Source: Alphaproteobacteria bacterium UBA3002 (GTDB lineage Bacteria; Pseudomonadota; Alphaproteobacteria; Rickettsiales; UBA3002). Taken from it: a stretch of DNA of 11,512 nucleotides. The translations under genes were made by a program, and so were the position numbers. The notes under the pieces were generated by a model. That model saw nothing but the letters and a program-made list of their open reading frames with translations, searched no databases and was not told where the DNA came from. Below, in pieces: positions 1 through 7,734 of this stretch (position 1 is the stretch's first letter; every line of letters begins with the position of its first letter). The stretch is taken from the NCBI GenBank assembly GCA_002346425.1, contig DDZS01000021.1, forward strand, positions 9,597 through 21,108, in the 5' to 3' direction.

Positions 1-1007
1 GTAAAGCGCGCGCCGAGCGTGTGATCAAGGGCGATGGGCTTGGGCATTTCAGCAATCTGCCACTCATGCGTGATGTCGTTAAGGGACAGGGGAATACCCC
101 ATCGCAAGCATTACGTGAGTTTTTTGAAGCACATATACAGCAAGTAGAAGCGGGTATATCCTCCGATGAATTGCGTGAGGTATCGCAACGCATTTCGGAG
201 CAAAACGGCATTGAGAATTTTGTCGAAAAAGCCGCAAAGAAAGATAGCAATTCCCGTTCCGGCCGTAACGATTCCACGCGTCGCACAGCTCCATCGCGGG
301 CAGAAGCAAATCCGCATCCTGTTGAGCCGTATAATGGACCTGAGTTGGATATGCTGGCAGAGGCGATGACCGCAGAGGAGCTTCAAGTTGCTGCCCAGTT
401 TGCCGGCCAAGCTGCGAAATTAACTGACGCACAAGGTAAAGGGCTGGGTTTAAAGCGCGCGTTGCGGGTGCTGAATGGCGAGGGTTATGATGGCTTAAAG
501 GGCCTATCTATAGTCAAAGGCCCGATGCCGGAAGAGCTATCGCCCATTATGCGGCAGTATTTTGAACAGCATGCCGATGGTGTGGCCAATGGTACGATTA
601 GCAAAGAGACGCTGGTCGAACGACAACAGCTGTTGCAGGGGATGGTCGGAGAGCGTGTGGTCGACCGCTTGAAGGGCTATGATAATGGTAATGGAAAGCT
701 TGAGGCGGAAGAATATGCGCATATCATCCGCGATAACGCGTTAGGCCGCGAGAATTTGCAAACGGCAATACAAGGCTTTGCCAAAGGCATGGTCGAAGGG
801 CCCGGAAATTCTACCACTTACTCTTTAGCGCTGAACAGCGCATTAGCGAAGACCTATGATGCCAGTGCCTTAAAAGGGGCGTTTCCTGAAGGCATGGAGA
901 GCGTCGAGACCAAACAGGAAGCCCAAGCTTTTTACGAAGAGCCGAGTCCTTTGCAAACCCCATTAGGCCATCGTGCCTCGCACAGTCGGGGCAAACGCGA
1001 AATCTAA
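1..1007 (+). CDS. Unrecognised protein with an EF-hand-like loop, 5' end outside the window
   Basis: The reading frame is open from the first bases of the window to a TAA at 1005-1007. A GTG at 21 would give 328 residues, but the codons before it are also open and I see no clear ribosome site, so the gene probably begins upstream. I do not recognise the family. The visible part is hydrophilic and probably mostly helical. It has a low-complexity Ser/Arg/Asn/Pro linker near residues 75-103 (counting from the GTG) and no membrane segment. Residues 220-231 (bases 678-713) resemble an EF-hand loop: N, N, G, L and E fit positions 3, 5, 6, 8 and 12, but position 1 is Tyr instead of Asp. Calcium binding is therefore doubtful. 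The 3' end overlaps the convergent GGDEF-EAL gene by four bases. Confidence 0.6.
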   Translation, partial: KARAERVIKGDGLGHFSNLPLMRDVVKGQGNTPSQALREFFEAHIQQVEAGISSDELREVSQRISEQNGIENFVEKAAKKDSNSRSGRNDSTRRTAPSRAEANPHPVEPYNGPELDMLAEAMTAEELQVAAQFAGQAAKLTDAQGKGLGLKRALRVLNGEGYDGLKGLSIVKGPMPEELSPIMRQYFEQHADGVANGTISKETLVERQQLLQGMVGERVVDRLKGYDNGNGKLEAEEYAHIIRDNALGRENLQTAIQGFAKGMVEGPGNSTTYSLALNSALAKTYDASALKGAFPEGMESVETKQEAQAFYEEPSPLQTPLGHRASHSRGKREI

Positions 1008-2290
1008 TTCTCGATCGTCGCTTTGGGGTTGATCAATTTATCGAGATAGCGGCCCTGAAAGAGCGAAATGCCCAGAGCCTGACCGTAATCAATGGCTTGC
1101 CGGTTGTCGCAACGGGTGAGGATGATGCGGTTGACGCCGCATTCTTTGACCGATGCATCAAGGGCGCGGGCATCCGCTTTGGTGATATCCTCTAAAATAT
1201 TGGCGTTCCATTGCAGTTTGATCAGATCGAAGCCCAGACGTTTGCGGTCGATCTGGCTGAAGCTGAGTTCGGTTACGCCATCTAAACACACGCGATAGCC
1301 CAGTTTTTGCACCGCATTTTTCGCCGCTAAAAAGGCCGCCATGTCGTTGAAGACATCGGCCAGCTGAATCTCGATAACGATGGAGAATTTAATCGCCGGT
1401 TTGATCGACGCGTCGAATTCGGCAAAGGCTTCGGATAATAGGGTTTGTACGTTAAAATTCAGGCTAATCGGATTGTCGAGATAGCGCGAGGGGTTGTTTT
1501 TAAGCAGGGTTAGCATGCGCGTATCGAGAATTTCGGTGATATATTTGAATAACCACCGATTGCTGAGTAAATCGACATCTGCACCTAACACGCGACGCAA
1601 ATGCGCGATGTTGATGTAAATTTCATCGAAGACGCGGCGCACCATCGTGTCGGGCACCGCTGCGCAGATGGGCTGGCGACGCAGTACGCGGCTCAAATCG
1701 GCATTGCGCAGATCGCGTTCAATATCGGTTAATGCTTCGGCGTTTAGTTGTTTCATGCGGCGCGCCGGCAAATCTTCAGCTAAGGCATTTTCCAGCTCTA
1801 ACGTAGGCAAGTTCACTGGCCGGTCTGACCCGCTACGTTGTGCAATTTGTTGACGCTGCTGCTCGCCCTGACCGCGTTTGATTTGGCGGCCAAGCCGCGA
1901 TTTACTGATCTTCAGGAAATCGCTATAAGTACGTGAAAGGTCATAAATATGGCTGAATTGGCTATTCTCCTCGCCATCGCTGCTATAGGCGAGCGGATCG
2001 TCCATAAAGAGGTAGCGCAGCTGGAAAATCAGTTTATCGATGATGGCGGGTGATGCCTCACGCACCAGTAAGAAAATCGTACTATCATCACAGCGGAACA
2101 ACATCGCTTCGTGATCTTTAATCACGTCCTGAATCAGGTTGATCGCGATTTTGAGCTGATAGTCGGATTTGTAGTGATCGAGCAGGCGCGAAAAGGCGAA
2201 GCAAATCGCCATCCAGTTATGCGCGTCCTCATGCAGATCGGACAAGGTTTCGATTAATTTGACTTCCGCATCCCGCGCAACCTGCCGCAT
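1004..2290 (-). CDS. Degenerate GGDEF-EAL domain protein, probably a non-catalytic c-di-GMP-type effector
   Basis: This 428-residue soluble protein has no signal peptide or membrane segment. Residues about 25-100 look like a worn GGDEF domain: the stretch around 65-76 (FRCDDSTIFLLV) sits where RYGGDEF-type active sites lie, but the GG is lost. A charged, Gln/Arg-rich linker (about 130-195) follows. Residues about 200-420 follow the EAL fold: QPI at 206-208, an E223 that may replace the EAL glutamate, N278/N280, E307, a single D337 where active enzymes have two Asp, K358 followed by Gln360 instead of Asp, and Q412-G413. The loop that normally supplies a further glutamate (around 388-396) lacks it. 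Loss of several metal ligands argues against phosphodiesterase activity; binding of nucleotide or protein is more likely. The ATG is preceded by a good GGGAGG ribosome site. The gene lies 81 bases after the AsmA-like gene and may share its transcript. Confidence 0.75.
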   Translation of the reverse strand: MRQVARDAEVKLIETLSDLHEDAHNWMAICFAFSRLLDHYKSDYQLKIAINLIQDVIKDHEAMLFRCDDSTIFLLVREASPAIIDKLIFQLRYLFMDDPLAYSSDGEENSQFSHIYDLSRTYSDFLKISKSRLGRQIKRGQGEQQRQQIAQRSGSDRPVNLPTLELENALAEDLPARRMKQLNAEALTDIERDLRNADLSRVLRRQPICAAVPDTMVRRVFDEIYINIAHLRRVLGADVDLLSNRWLFKYITEILDTRMLTLLKNNPSRYLDNPISLNFNVQTLLSEAFAEFDASIKPAIKFSIVIEIQLADVFNDMAAFLAAKNAVQKLGYRVCLDGVTELSFSQIDRKRLGFDLIKLQWNANILEDITKADARALDASVKECGVNRIILTRCDNRQAIDYGQALGISLFQGRYLDKLINPKATIEN

Positions 2291-2295
2291 GCTTG

Positions 2296-2303
2296 CCTCC
2301 CAC
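2296..2303 (-). promoter_or_regulatory. Shine-Dalgarno site for the GGDEF-EAL gene
   Basis: On the minus strand a GGGAGG core stands five to six bases before the ATG at 2290. It is the strongest ribosome site in the window and supports that start. No convincing promoter is visible in the 81-base gap to the upstream AsmA-like gene; that gap is A/T-rich and holds a repeated AGCTTTG word. Confidence 0.6.
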
Positions 2304-2371
2304 TCCTGATACTTTTTTGTTTTTAGCTTTGAATGAGCCTATCAGCTTTGCTTTGAAAAGTATATCGGCAA

Positions 2372-5008
2372 TTATTGCCGGGCGATCCACGCCTCGATTT
2401 CGCGGCCATCGATCTGACGGGTGGGGGCGTCGATGGAATCGGTGAAAAGCAATTGCAGTTTGGGCGGGCGCAACGGGTCAAGCGTCAATAAGCCCAGCGA
2501 GGCCACAAGGTCCATATCCCATTGCAGCAGGTTCAGTCTGCCGCTGATTTCTCCCACCATTTCGTTACTGCGCAGCGTCGTTTCTGGCAGCTGGCCGATA
2601 CCGTTATCTAAGCTCATCCCGCCGCGCAAATTGGCGATGCGAGCCACGCCGCTATCGAAGGCGGAGCGCAGGATATTGTTTAGCGCAGACACCGAACGGC
2701 TGGATTGGATTGAGCGCGCCACCAGAGGCAAGTTAAACGGTGTCACCAATAGATTCATAAACTCGTAACTTGCGCCACCGCGCAGGGTTTCCATCCAGTT
2801 GAAAAAACTCACGCCAGATAATTGGAAGCGCCCGCTGGCATTGAATGGGCCACGCGCAATGTTCCACGGCACGAAATTCGCGAGCATCGCGCTGCTGCTG
2901 GCATCAACGAGATTGATTTGCATGCTAACGCTTGGCACCGCACCAGAAGCCAAGGTGAATTGCCCGTTGGCTTTACCCTCCCATAGGGTTGCTTCGAGCA
3001 GCTTTACATCGGCGCTATTATTTTTGAACACGATCTCTGCCGCGGCATTTTGCACATCTAGCAGGTCATGCGAAAAATGGCCGATGAACAACCGTAATTT
3101 GCCATCAAAATAGTGTAGTGGGGCAAGGTTGATTTGTTCTTCGGAGAATGGGGAGCGGCCTTCGACCGGATCCTCTTTCCAGATGTAATTTGAATAGGTA
3201 TCGCCAAGCGAGATTTCGGAAATGCGTAGGCGACCTTCGATATCCGGCTTCGCTGCCGTCGCAGGTCGTGAAATGGTCATTTCCCCCGCGGCCTGCATAT
3301 CGGCATAGCGCATGCTGAGGCTATTAATCGCCATGCCGTCTTTTTGAATGGTAAGCGTACCGCTTAATGAATCAAGCGATTTGCCGAATAAGAGATTATC
3401 TTGCAGCGCCAGCGAGGTCACCCACATGCCGCGCACATTGGGTAGCCAGCTAAGCGAGAAGGGGCCGTTATCGACCGGCTTGTCCAGCAGGGTTTGATCG
3501 CCCATCCAGCGTGTTTCGAATGGCTGCCAATCTAAATTAGCGATGGAAAGCGAGGAGCGGACCACCGGTTCCGCGCCATCGGTTTCGGCGATCAATCCCC
3601 CGGCAATTTTAACGCCGTCTTCCGTGAGGAGTCGAAGCTCCGAGATTACCGTGCTACGTGGATCGGCGACGATGTTAAACCGCGAGCGGAAGATCATAAA
3701 TTGCTTACGCAGTTCGGGCTCAGGCGTGACGTTGATTAATGCGAATAGCGCATCGGGCGAGGTGCCGGAGGCTTCGATTAGCCCGTCATAACGCAACCCA
3801 AAGCCGGTGGCGCTGATATTGCCCATAGCGACCACTTGCGCATCGCCAATGGTGATATTGGTGTCGGTTAAGGTAATCCCCCCTTGTGCGATATTCCCTG
3901 CGACCACGAGATTCTGCACGCTGCCATAGGGCATTGTGACATCCGAAGCCTGCACACGGAAGGTGCCATTGAAGCGGCGGTTGAACCCTTTCTTAAGCAA
4001 GAAAAGATCGTTTTCGCCAAGCACACTGGCGCGTGTTTGCTGGAGCAAGCTTGCCATGTTGAGCTTACTGAGCACGAGCGTCACATCGATATCTTGCGGC
4101 TGATTGGTAATGGTGACGCGGCCTTTGCCTTGCGTGTCGCCGCTGGTCAGCGAGGTGATGTCGGCAATATATTGCGTGGGGGTGACGTAATGCGTCATTT
4201 GAATGTCGAGCGGCAACGGTTCCGCGAAAAGCTCCCGCCAATAGGTGTCGCCGCCAGAGAGCGCGATATCTGCAACGGGGCGAATGTCTTTGCTTTGCGC
4301 GTTTAGCGTGTATTTCCCTTGCCAACCTTTGGCCGTGTGGTTCAAGGCGCCTTCGTAACTGATCGTGCTTTCACCCACGGACGCATCCGCCGAACAATTG
4401 GAACGAAACTGCGTGCTGTCATGCAGGTTTTCGAGGCGGCAGCGCGCCAAAACGCGCACAAGCATTTCCTGCGTGTTCAACGTAATATTCGCGTTTAATT
4501 GCTGGCTGTTCAAATCGACGGTGCCAGAGACGTTGGAATAGGTTTGCGTATCCTGGCGGCGTACGACTTCGATTTTGCTATCCTTCAAGGTGATGCTGGG
4601 AAGCCGGAATTGCTCTGGTAAATCCTCGCCAATCACATCCACCCAAAGGTCAGAGGAGTTTTCAGGCTCTAGACGAATCTGGGCATCGACCAGTGTAATG
4701 GCAGTCGGTTCGGAGCTATCCGAATACAGGTCGGTTGCGATGATCAACTCTTTGGCCTGTAATACCGTGTCACGGGCGCTATTGAGTAAAGAGGGGTTTT
4801 CGAAGGTCACGGTGCCGGAGAAAACGGAAACTGACACATCGCGTGCGGCGAAGCTGGTGCCGGTATGCTGACGCATATAGGTGGCGATCCGCTCTTGAAT
4901 CGCCTCGGTATCGACCGTCATCGGCAGGATAAGCATGGCAAGCAGCACAAGCCCAGCGAGACCCGCAGCGATGATAAGGGGAAGTTTTAATTTAGCAGGC
5001 AGTGCCAT
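2372..5008 (-). CDS. AsmA family protein (inner-membrane anchored, periplasmic)
   Basis: This 878-residue protein starts with a short basic segment and one strongly hydrophobic helix (about residues 10-30), followed by a long, beta-rich, presumably periplasmic region. This is the AsmA/TamB-like layout. The first periplasmic part (about 31-130) resembles the AsmA N-terminal region. The last about 157 residues (722-878) fit the AsmA C-terminal domain, with the pattern FNASGRFQLSGVS, then FNLPLVARSIQ, then a LRGGMSLDNG segment and a terminal DPLRPPKLQLLF strand. Family members (E. coli AsmA, YhdP, TamB) are linked to outer-membrane biogenesis and lipid transport between membranes; that role is carried over from the family. 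It is longer than E. coli AsmA (about 617 residues), so it may be nearer to the larger AsmA-like paralogues. The ATG at 5008 has only a weak ribosome site. It lies downstream of the FYDLN_acid gene in the same direction. Confidence 0.85.
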   Translation of the reverse strand: MALPAKLKLPLIIAAGLAGLVLLAMLILPMTVDTEAIQERIATYMRQHTGTSFAARDVSVSVFSGTVTFENPSLLNSARDTVLQAKELIIATDLYSDSSEPTAITLVDAQIRLEPENSSDLWVDVIGEDLPEQFRLPSITLKDSKIEVVRRQDTQTYSNVSGTVDLNSQQLNANITLNTQEMLVRVLARCRLENLHDSTQFRSNCSADASVGESTISYEGALNHTAKGWQGKYTLNAQSKDIRPVADIALSGGDTYWRELFAEPLPLDIQMTHYVTPTQYIADITSLTSGDTQGKGRVTITNQPQDIDVTLVLSKLNMASLLQQTRASVLGENDLFLLKKGFNRRFNGTFRVQASDVTMPYGSVQNLVVAGNIAQGGITLTDTNITIGDAQVVAMGNISATGFGLRYDGLIEASGTSPDALFALINVTPEPELRKQFMIFRSRFNIVADPRSTVISELRLLTEDGVKIAGGLIAETDGAEPVVRSSLSIANLDWQPFETRWMGDQTLLDKPVDNGPFSLSWLPNVRGMWVTSLALQDNLLFGKSLDSLSGTLTIQKDGMAINSLSMRYADMQAAGEMTISRPATAAKPDIEGRLRISEISLGDTYSNYIWKEDPVEGRSPFSEEQINLAPLHYFDGKLRLFIGHFSHDLLDVQNAAAEIVFKNNSADVKLLEATLWEGKANGQFTLASGAVPSVSMQINLVDASSSAMLANFVPWNIARGPFNASGRFQLSGVSFFNWMETLRGGASYEFMNLLVTPFNLPLVARSIQSSRSVSALNNILRSAFDSGVARIANLRGGMSLDNGIGQLPETTLRSNEMVGEISGRLNLLQWDMDLVASLGLLTLDPLRPPKLQLLFTDSIDAPTRQIDGREIEAWIARQ

Positions 5009-5072
5009 GCATCAGATGTGGCCGTTGCTTCGCAAAAAATCAACCGGCCAGATGCAGAAGCTTAGTAACTTT

Positions 5073-5222
5073 GCATTAATTAATATGAGTGCGTTATAAG
5101 GATGTGTCTTTACGGGGGCAGCAGGCCGAGACGCCGAGCAAGCGAGGCTATTGCGGAGTGAGCAGGAGGCGAACGTGCAACGCTAGCGCAGGCGTAGCCT
5201 AAGCGTAAGAACTAGTAACTTT
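5073..5222. repeat. Putative small inserted repeat element, bounded by a 10-base direct repeat
   Basis: The word TAGTAACTTT occurs at 5063-5072 and again at 5213-5222, enclosing 140 bases. The second copy covers the last codons and first two stop bases of the FYDLN_acid gene. The enclosed DNA has two parts: an A/T-rich side with the palindrome ATTAATTAAT (5075-5084), and a GC-rich side (about 5115-5206) full of GAGC/GCGAGG-type words and the palindrome CGCTAGCG (5181-5188). Such composition is typical of dispersed intergenic repeats. I find no terminal inverted repeats and no transposase. An insertion with target duplication is my inference; a chance 10-base match is the alternative. Confidence 0.4.
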
Positions 5223-5646
5223 CGGCTTTCATTTCGCCATCGTCGTTTAGCTCGTCGATGATGTGGAAGCCTTTTTCATCTAATTCGTCGATGAACATCT
5301 CGTCTTCGGCATCATCAGAATCGACACGTATGTCTGGTTCTTCATGATGATCCTCCACTTCTTCGAGGTGCTCGTAATCCTCGTAATCATCATCGTCGAA
5401 GCTTTCCAGCTCGCTAACGGCGCCCATTTCCATAAACCCTTCGGCGTCATCTTCATCTGCCATGACGGGCTTAGGTTTCGGCTTGGGCTTTGGCTTGGCC
5501 GTTTCGGTTTTATAAGTGATAGGTTTGGCGGCTTCGATCGCCCAGGCATGCGCACATTTCGGACAAGAAAGCTCTGTCTTACCGAAATCATAAAATTTAG
5601 CGGCGCATTTCGGGCATTGTCGTTTGGTGCCGAGATCCGTTGTCAT
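5212..5646 (-). CDS. FYDLN_acid family protein (TIGR02300-like), unknown function
   Basis: This 144-residue protein has two CXXC pairs (C11/C14 and C28/C31) that probably bind one zinc ion. A KFYDFG motif (17-22) lies between them, where the family usually has [KR]FYDLN. A Lys-Pro repeat (51-60) follows, then a strongly acidic tail from about residue 63 to the end, rich in Asp and Glu with a DDDD run. This arrangement is diagnostic of the FYDLN_acid family, whose function is unknown. The N-terminal zinc ribbon suggests a nucleic-acid or protein-binding role, but that is inference. The gene is divergent from aroA-cmk, a neighbourhood I recall as common for this family in alphaproteobacteria. 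The ATG at 5646 follows a GGGG only at a long spacing. The stop TAG lies inside a direct repeat. Confidence 0.85.
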   Translation of the reverse strand: MTTDLGTKRQCPKCAAKFYDFGKTELSCPKCAHAWAIEAAKPITYKTETAKPKPKPKPKPVMADEDDAEGFMEMGAVSELESFDDDDYEDYEHLEEVEDHHEEPDIRVDSDDAEDEMFIDELDEKGFHIIDELNDDGEMKAESY

Positions 5647-5678
5647 AGTGAAATAACCCCGTTTGTGTAAACTCTGCT

Positions 5679-5708
5679 TTGACTGCTATCATAACCTCTG
5701 GCACATAG
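5679..5708 (+). promoter_or_regulatory. Possible promoter of aroA-cmk
   Basis: TTGACT at 5679-5684 is a good -35 match. The best -10 candidates at 17-18 bases, CACATA or ACATAG (5702-5708), are poor. The site overlaps the predicted divergent promoter on the other strand, so both genes could be co-regulated from the same short region. The ribosome site before the ATG at 5734 is also weak. Confidence 0.25.
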
Positions 5709-5716
5709 TGCGTAAA
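5688..5716 (-). promoter_or_regulatory. Predicted promoter of the FYDLN_acid gene
   Basis: On the minus strand, TTTACG (5716-5711) and TATGAT (5693-5688) are spaced by 17 bases. The -10 matches the consensus at five of six positions and the -35 at four. Transcription would start near 5681 and give a leader of about 35 bases before the ATG at 5646. It lies in the 87-base divergent gap shared with aroA-cmk. Pattern match only. Confidence 0.4.
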
Positions 5717-5733
5717 CGATAAAACGAGAAACA

Positions 5734-7734
5734 ATGTCCTTGACAGATTCACCGAAACCGCTCGTCGCCGGAAATGCTACCGGACTGAGCGGAAAGATCG
5801 CCGCTCCGGCAGATAAATCCATTTCGCATCGCGCGTTGATGATCGGCTCACAACGGCTGGGTTGTCTGCGCGTAAAAAACCTGCTTGAGAGCGATGATGT
5901 CATGGCGACACTACACGCGCTTCAGGCGCTCGGTGTGCGCATCGTGCAGGAAGAGGGGGATTGGCTGGTCTACGGGAATGGCATACTAGGCTTGCACGAG
6001 CCGAGTAAGGTGCTCGATCTAGGCAATAGCGGCACTGGCGTGCGATTGCTGATGGGGCTGGTTTCGGCCTATCCGTTTACCACGACATTCACAGGGGACG
6101 AATCGCTTTGCAAACGGCCGATGGCGCGGGTGAGTGAACCGCTCAGTTTAAGTGGCGCGAAATTTATCGGGCGTACGGGCGGCAAATTGCCGATGAGCGT
6201 GACGGGTAGTCCGCAGCCGATGCCGATTGAATATACGTTGCCCGTTGCTTCGGCACAGGTGAAGTCGGCCGTGTTGTTAGCCGGGCTGAATATCCCGGGG
6301 CGTACGACGGTGATCGAAGAAACGCCGACGCGCGATCATACCGAACGCATGCTCAAACATTTTGGCTTTGCGCTGGATGTGGATGACAATAAAATTAGCA
6401 TTAAAGGCGTTAAGCAGCCCGCACCGGGCGATGAAACGCTGACGGTTCCTGGCGACCCCTCATCGGCGGCATTTGCCACCGTAGCGGCGGCAATTATTCC
6501 GGACAGCGAAATCACCATTACCGGGATTGGAACTAACGAAGCGCGAACAGGGCTTTATGTATGGCTGGAAAAAATGGGTGCGCAGCTGGAATGGCATAAT
6601 GAACGCGACGAATGCGGCGAGCCGGTCGCGGATTTGACCATTAAAAGCGCCAAACTCAAAGGTATTGAAATTCCACCAGAAGCGGCGCCAGCGATGATTG
6701 ATGAATATCCGGTGCTGGCGATGGCTGCAGCTTGTGCAGAAGGCACCACGCGGATGCGCGGGCTGGAAGAATTACGCGTGAAAGAATGTGACCGCCTGCA
6801 GGCTGTTTATGACGGGCTGATTGCATGTGGTGTGTCGGCTCAGATTGAAGGTGATGACCTGATCGTTGAAGGAACCGGCGGCAAGATTCGCGGCGGGGCG
6901 ACAATTGCCACGCATTTCGATCACCGTATCGCAATGAGCTTCCTGATTCTCGGCCAGTTAAGCGAGCAGCCGATTATCGTCGATGATAGCCGGGCAATTG
7001 CGACGTCATATCCAAGTTTCCTCAAACATATGGAAACCATCGGTGTGCAGATCAGAAAAGAAAAACGCCGGGCTAATCGCAAACGGCCAGAACGGCGCTT
7101 GGTGATCGCTATCGACGGCCCGGCAGCGAGCGGGAAGGGCACGCTGGCGTATCGGCTGGCGCGGCATCTGCATTTACCTTATCTCGATACCGGTCGCCTC
7201 TACCGTGCGGTGGGCTTGCGGCTGGTGGATGCCGGGGAAGATCCGACGGATAAAAAAGCGGCGATTGCGGCCGCGAAAAATATCAATCCGCAAGAGCTGG
7301 GCGATACGGCATTGCGGCAGGAACGCGTCGGTAAGGCCGCCTCTATTGTGTCGGCCATGCCCGAAGTGCGCCAAATCCTTTTGGACTTTCAGCGTAATTT
7401 CTCACAACAAGCGCATGGAGCGATTCTCGATGGTCGCGATATCGGCACCGTGGTCTGCCCGGAAGCGGACGTAAAAATCTACATGACCGCCTCGATCGAA
7501 ACCCGCGCCCGCCGCCGCCATGAGCAGTTGCAGGGCGAAGGCTATGATGTGGTGTATGAGTCAGTCCTCGCAGGATTAAAAGAGCGTGACCGCCGCGATT
7601 CGGAGCGTGATACCGCCCCCCTGACGGCAGCGGAAGACGCGATTCATCTCGACACGACCGATCTGGAAATTGACGAAGTGTTCCACCAGATACTCGATCA
7701 CCTTGCCGCACATAATGAGGATGAAGCGGCGTAA
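5734..7734 (+). CDS. aroA-cmk: Fused 3-phosphoshikimate 1-carboxyvinyltransferase / cytidylate kinase (AroA-Cmk)
   Basis: One 666-residue cytoplasmic protein carries two enzymes. Residues 1-440 are EPSP synthase, which joins shikimate-3-phosphate and phosphoenolpyruvate on the way to chorismate. Expected residues are present: K28-S29, R33, the GNSGTGVRL loop (98-106), K127-R128-P129, Q175 in SAQVKS, D323-E324, K350-E351 with R354, and H397-R398. GNSGTGVRLLMGL and SAQVKSAVLLAGLN mark the class II type common in alphaproteobacteria. Residues 441-455 are a basic linker. Residues 456-666 are cytidylate kinase, which phosphorylates CMP and dCMP: P-loop GPAASGKG (462-469), DTGRLYRA (485-492), LDGRDIGT (565-572) and the lid RDRRDSERD (618-626). 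No stop codon or Met separates the halves; a TTG/GTG pair at 7099-7104 is the only possible internal start and has no clear ribosome site. Usually these are two adjacent genes. Confidence 0.95.
   Translation: MSLTDSPKPLVAGNATGLSGKIAAPADKSISHRALMIGSQRLGCLRVKNLLESDDVMATLHALQALGVRIVQEEGDWLVYGNGILGLHEPSKVLDLGNSGTGVRLLMGLVSAYPFTTTFTGDESLCKRPMARVSEPLSLSGAKFIGRTGGKLPMSVTGSPQPMPIEYTLPVASAQVKSAVLLAGLNIPGRTTVIEETPTRDHTERMLKHFGFALDVDDNKISIKGVKQPAPGDETLTVPGDPSSAAFATVAAAIIPDSEITITGIGTNEARTGLYVWLEKMGAQLEWHNERDECGEPVADLTIKSAKLKGIEIPPEAAPAMIDEYPVLAMAAACAEGTTRMRGLEELRVKECDRLQAVYDGLIACGVSAQIEGDDLIVEGTGGKIRGGATIATHFDHRIAMSFLILGQLSEQPIIVDDSRAIATSYPSFLKHMETIGVQIRKEKRRANRKRPERRLVIAIDGPAASGKGTLAYRLARHLHLPYLDTGRLYRAVGLRLVDAGEDPTDKKAAIAAAKNINPQELGDTALRQERVGKAASIVSAMPEVRQILLDFQRNFSQQAHGAILDGRDIGTVVCPEADVKIYMTASIETRARRRHEQLQGEGYDVVYESVLAGLKERDRRDSERDTAPLTAAEDAIHLDTTDLEIDEVFHQILDHLAAHNEDEAA

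Noticed and set aside
499..525. Inverted repeat GGGCCT / AGGCCC with a 12-base loop
   Set aside because: It lies within the first coding gene, is short, and has no T-run, so it is not a terminator.
2291..2371. Repeated AGCTTTG word and A/T-rich DNA in the gap before the GGDEF-EAL gene
   Set aside because: No stable hairpin or clear -35/-10 pair; nothing supportable beyond a spacer.
3884..4306. Open frame of 140 codons on the plus strand
   Set aside because: It lies wholly antisense to the AsmA-like gene, which has clear family features; the translation is unlike any protein I know and has no ribosome site.
5344..5670. Open frame of 108 codons on the plus strand
   Set aside because: It is antisense to the low-complexity acidic and Lys-Pro parts of the FYDLN_acid gene, which naturally lack stops on the other strand.
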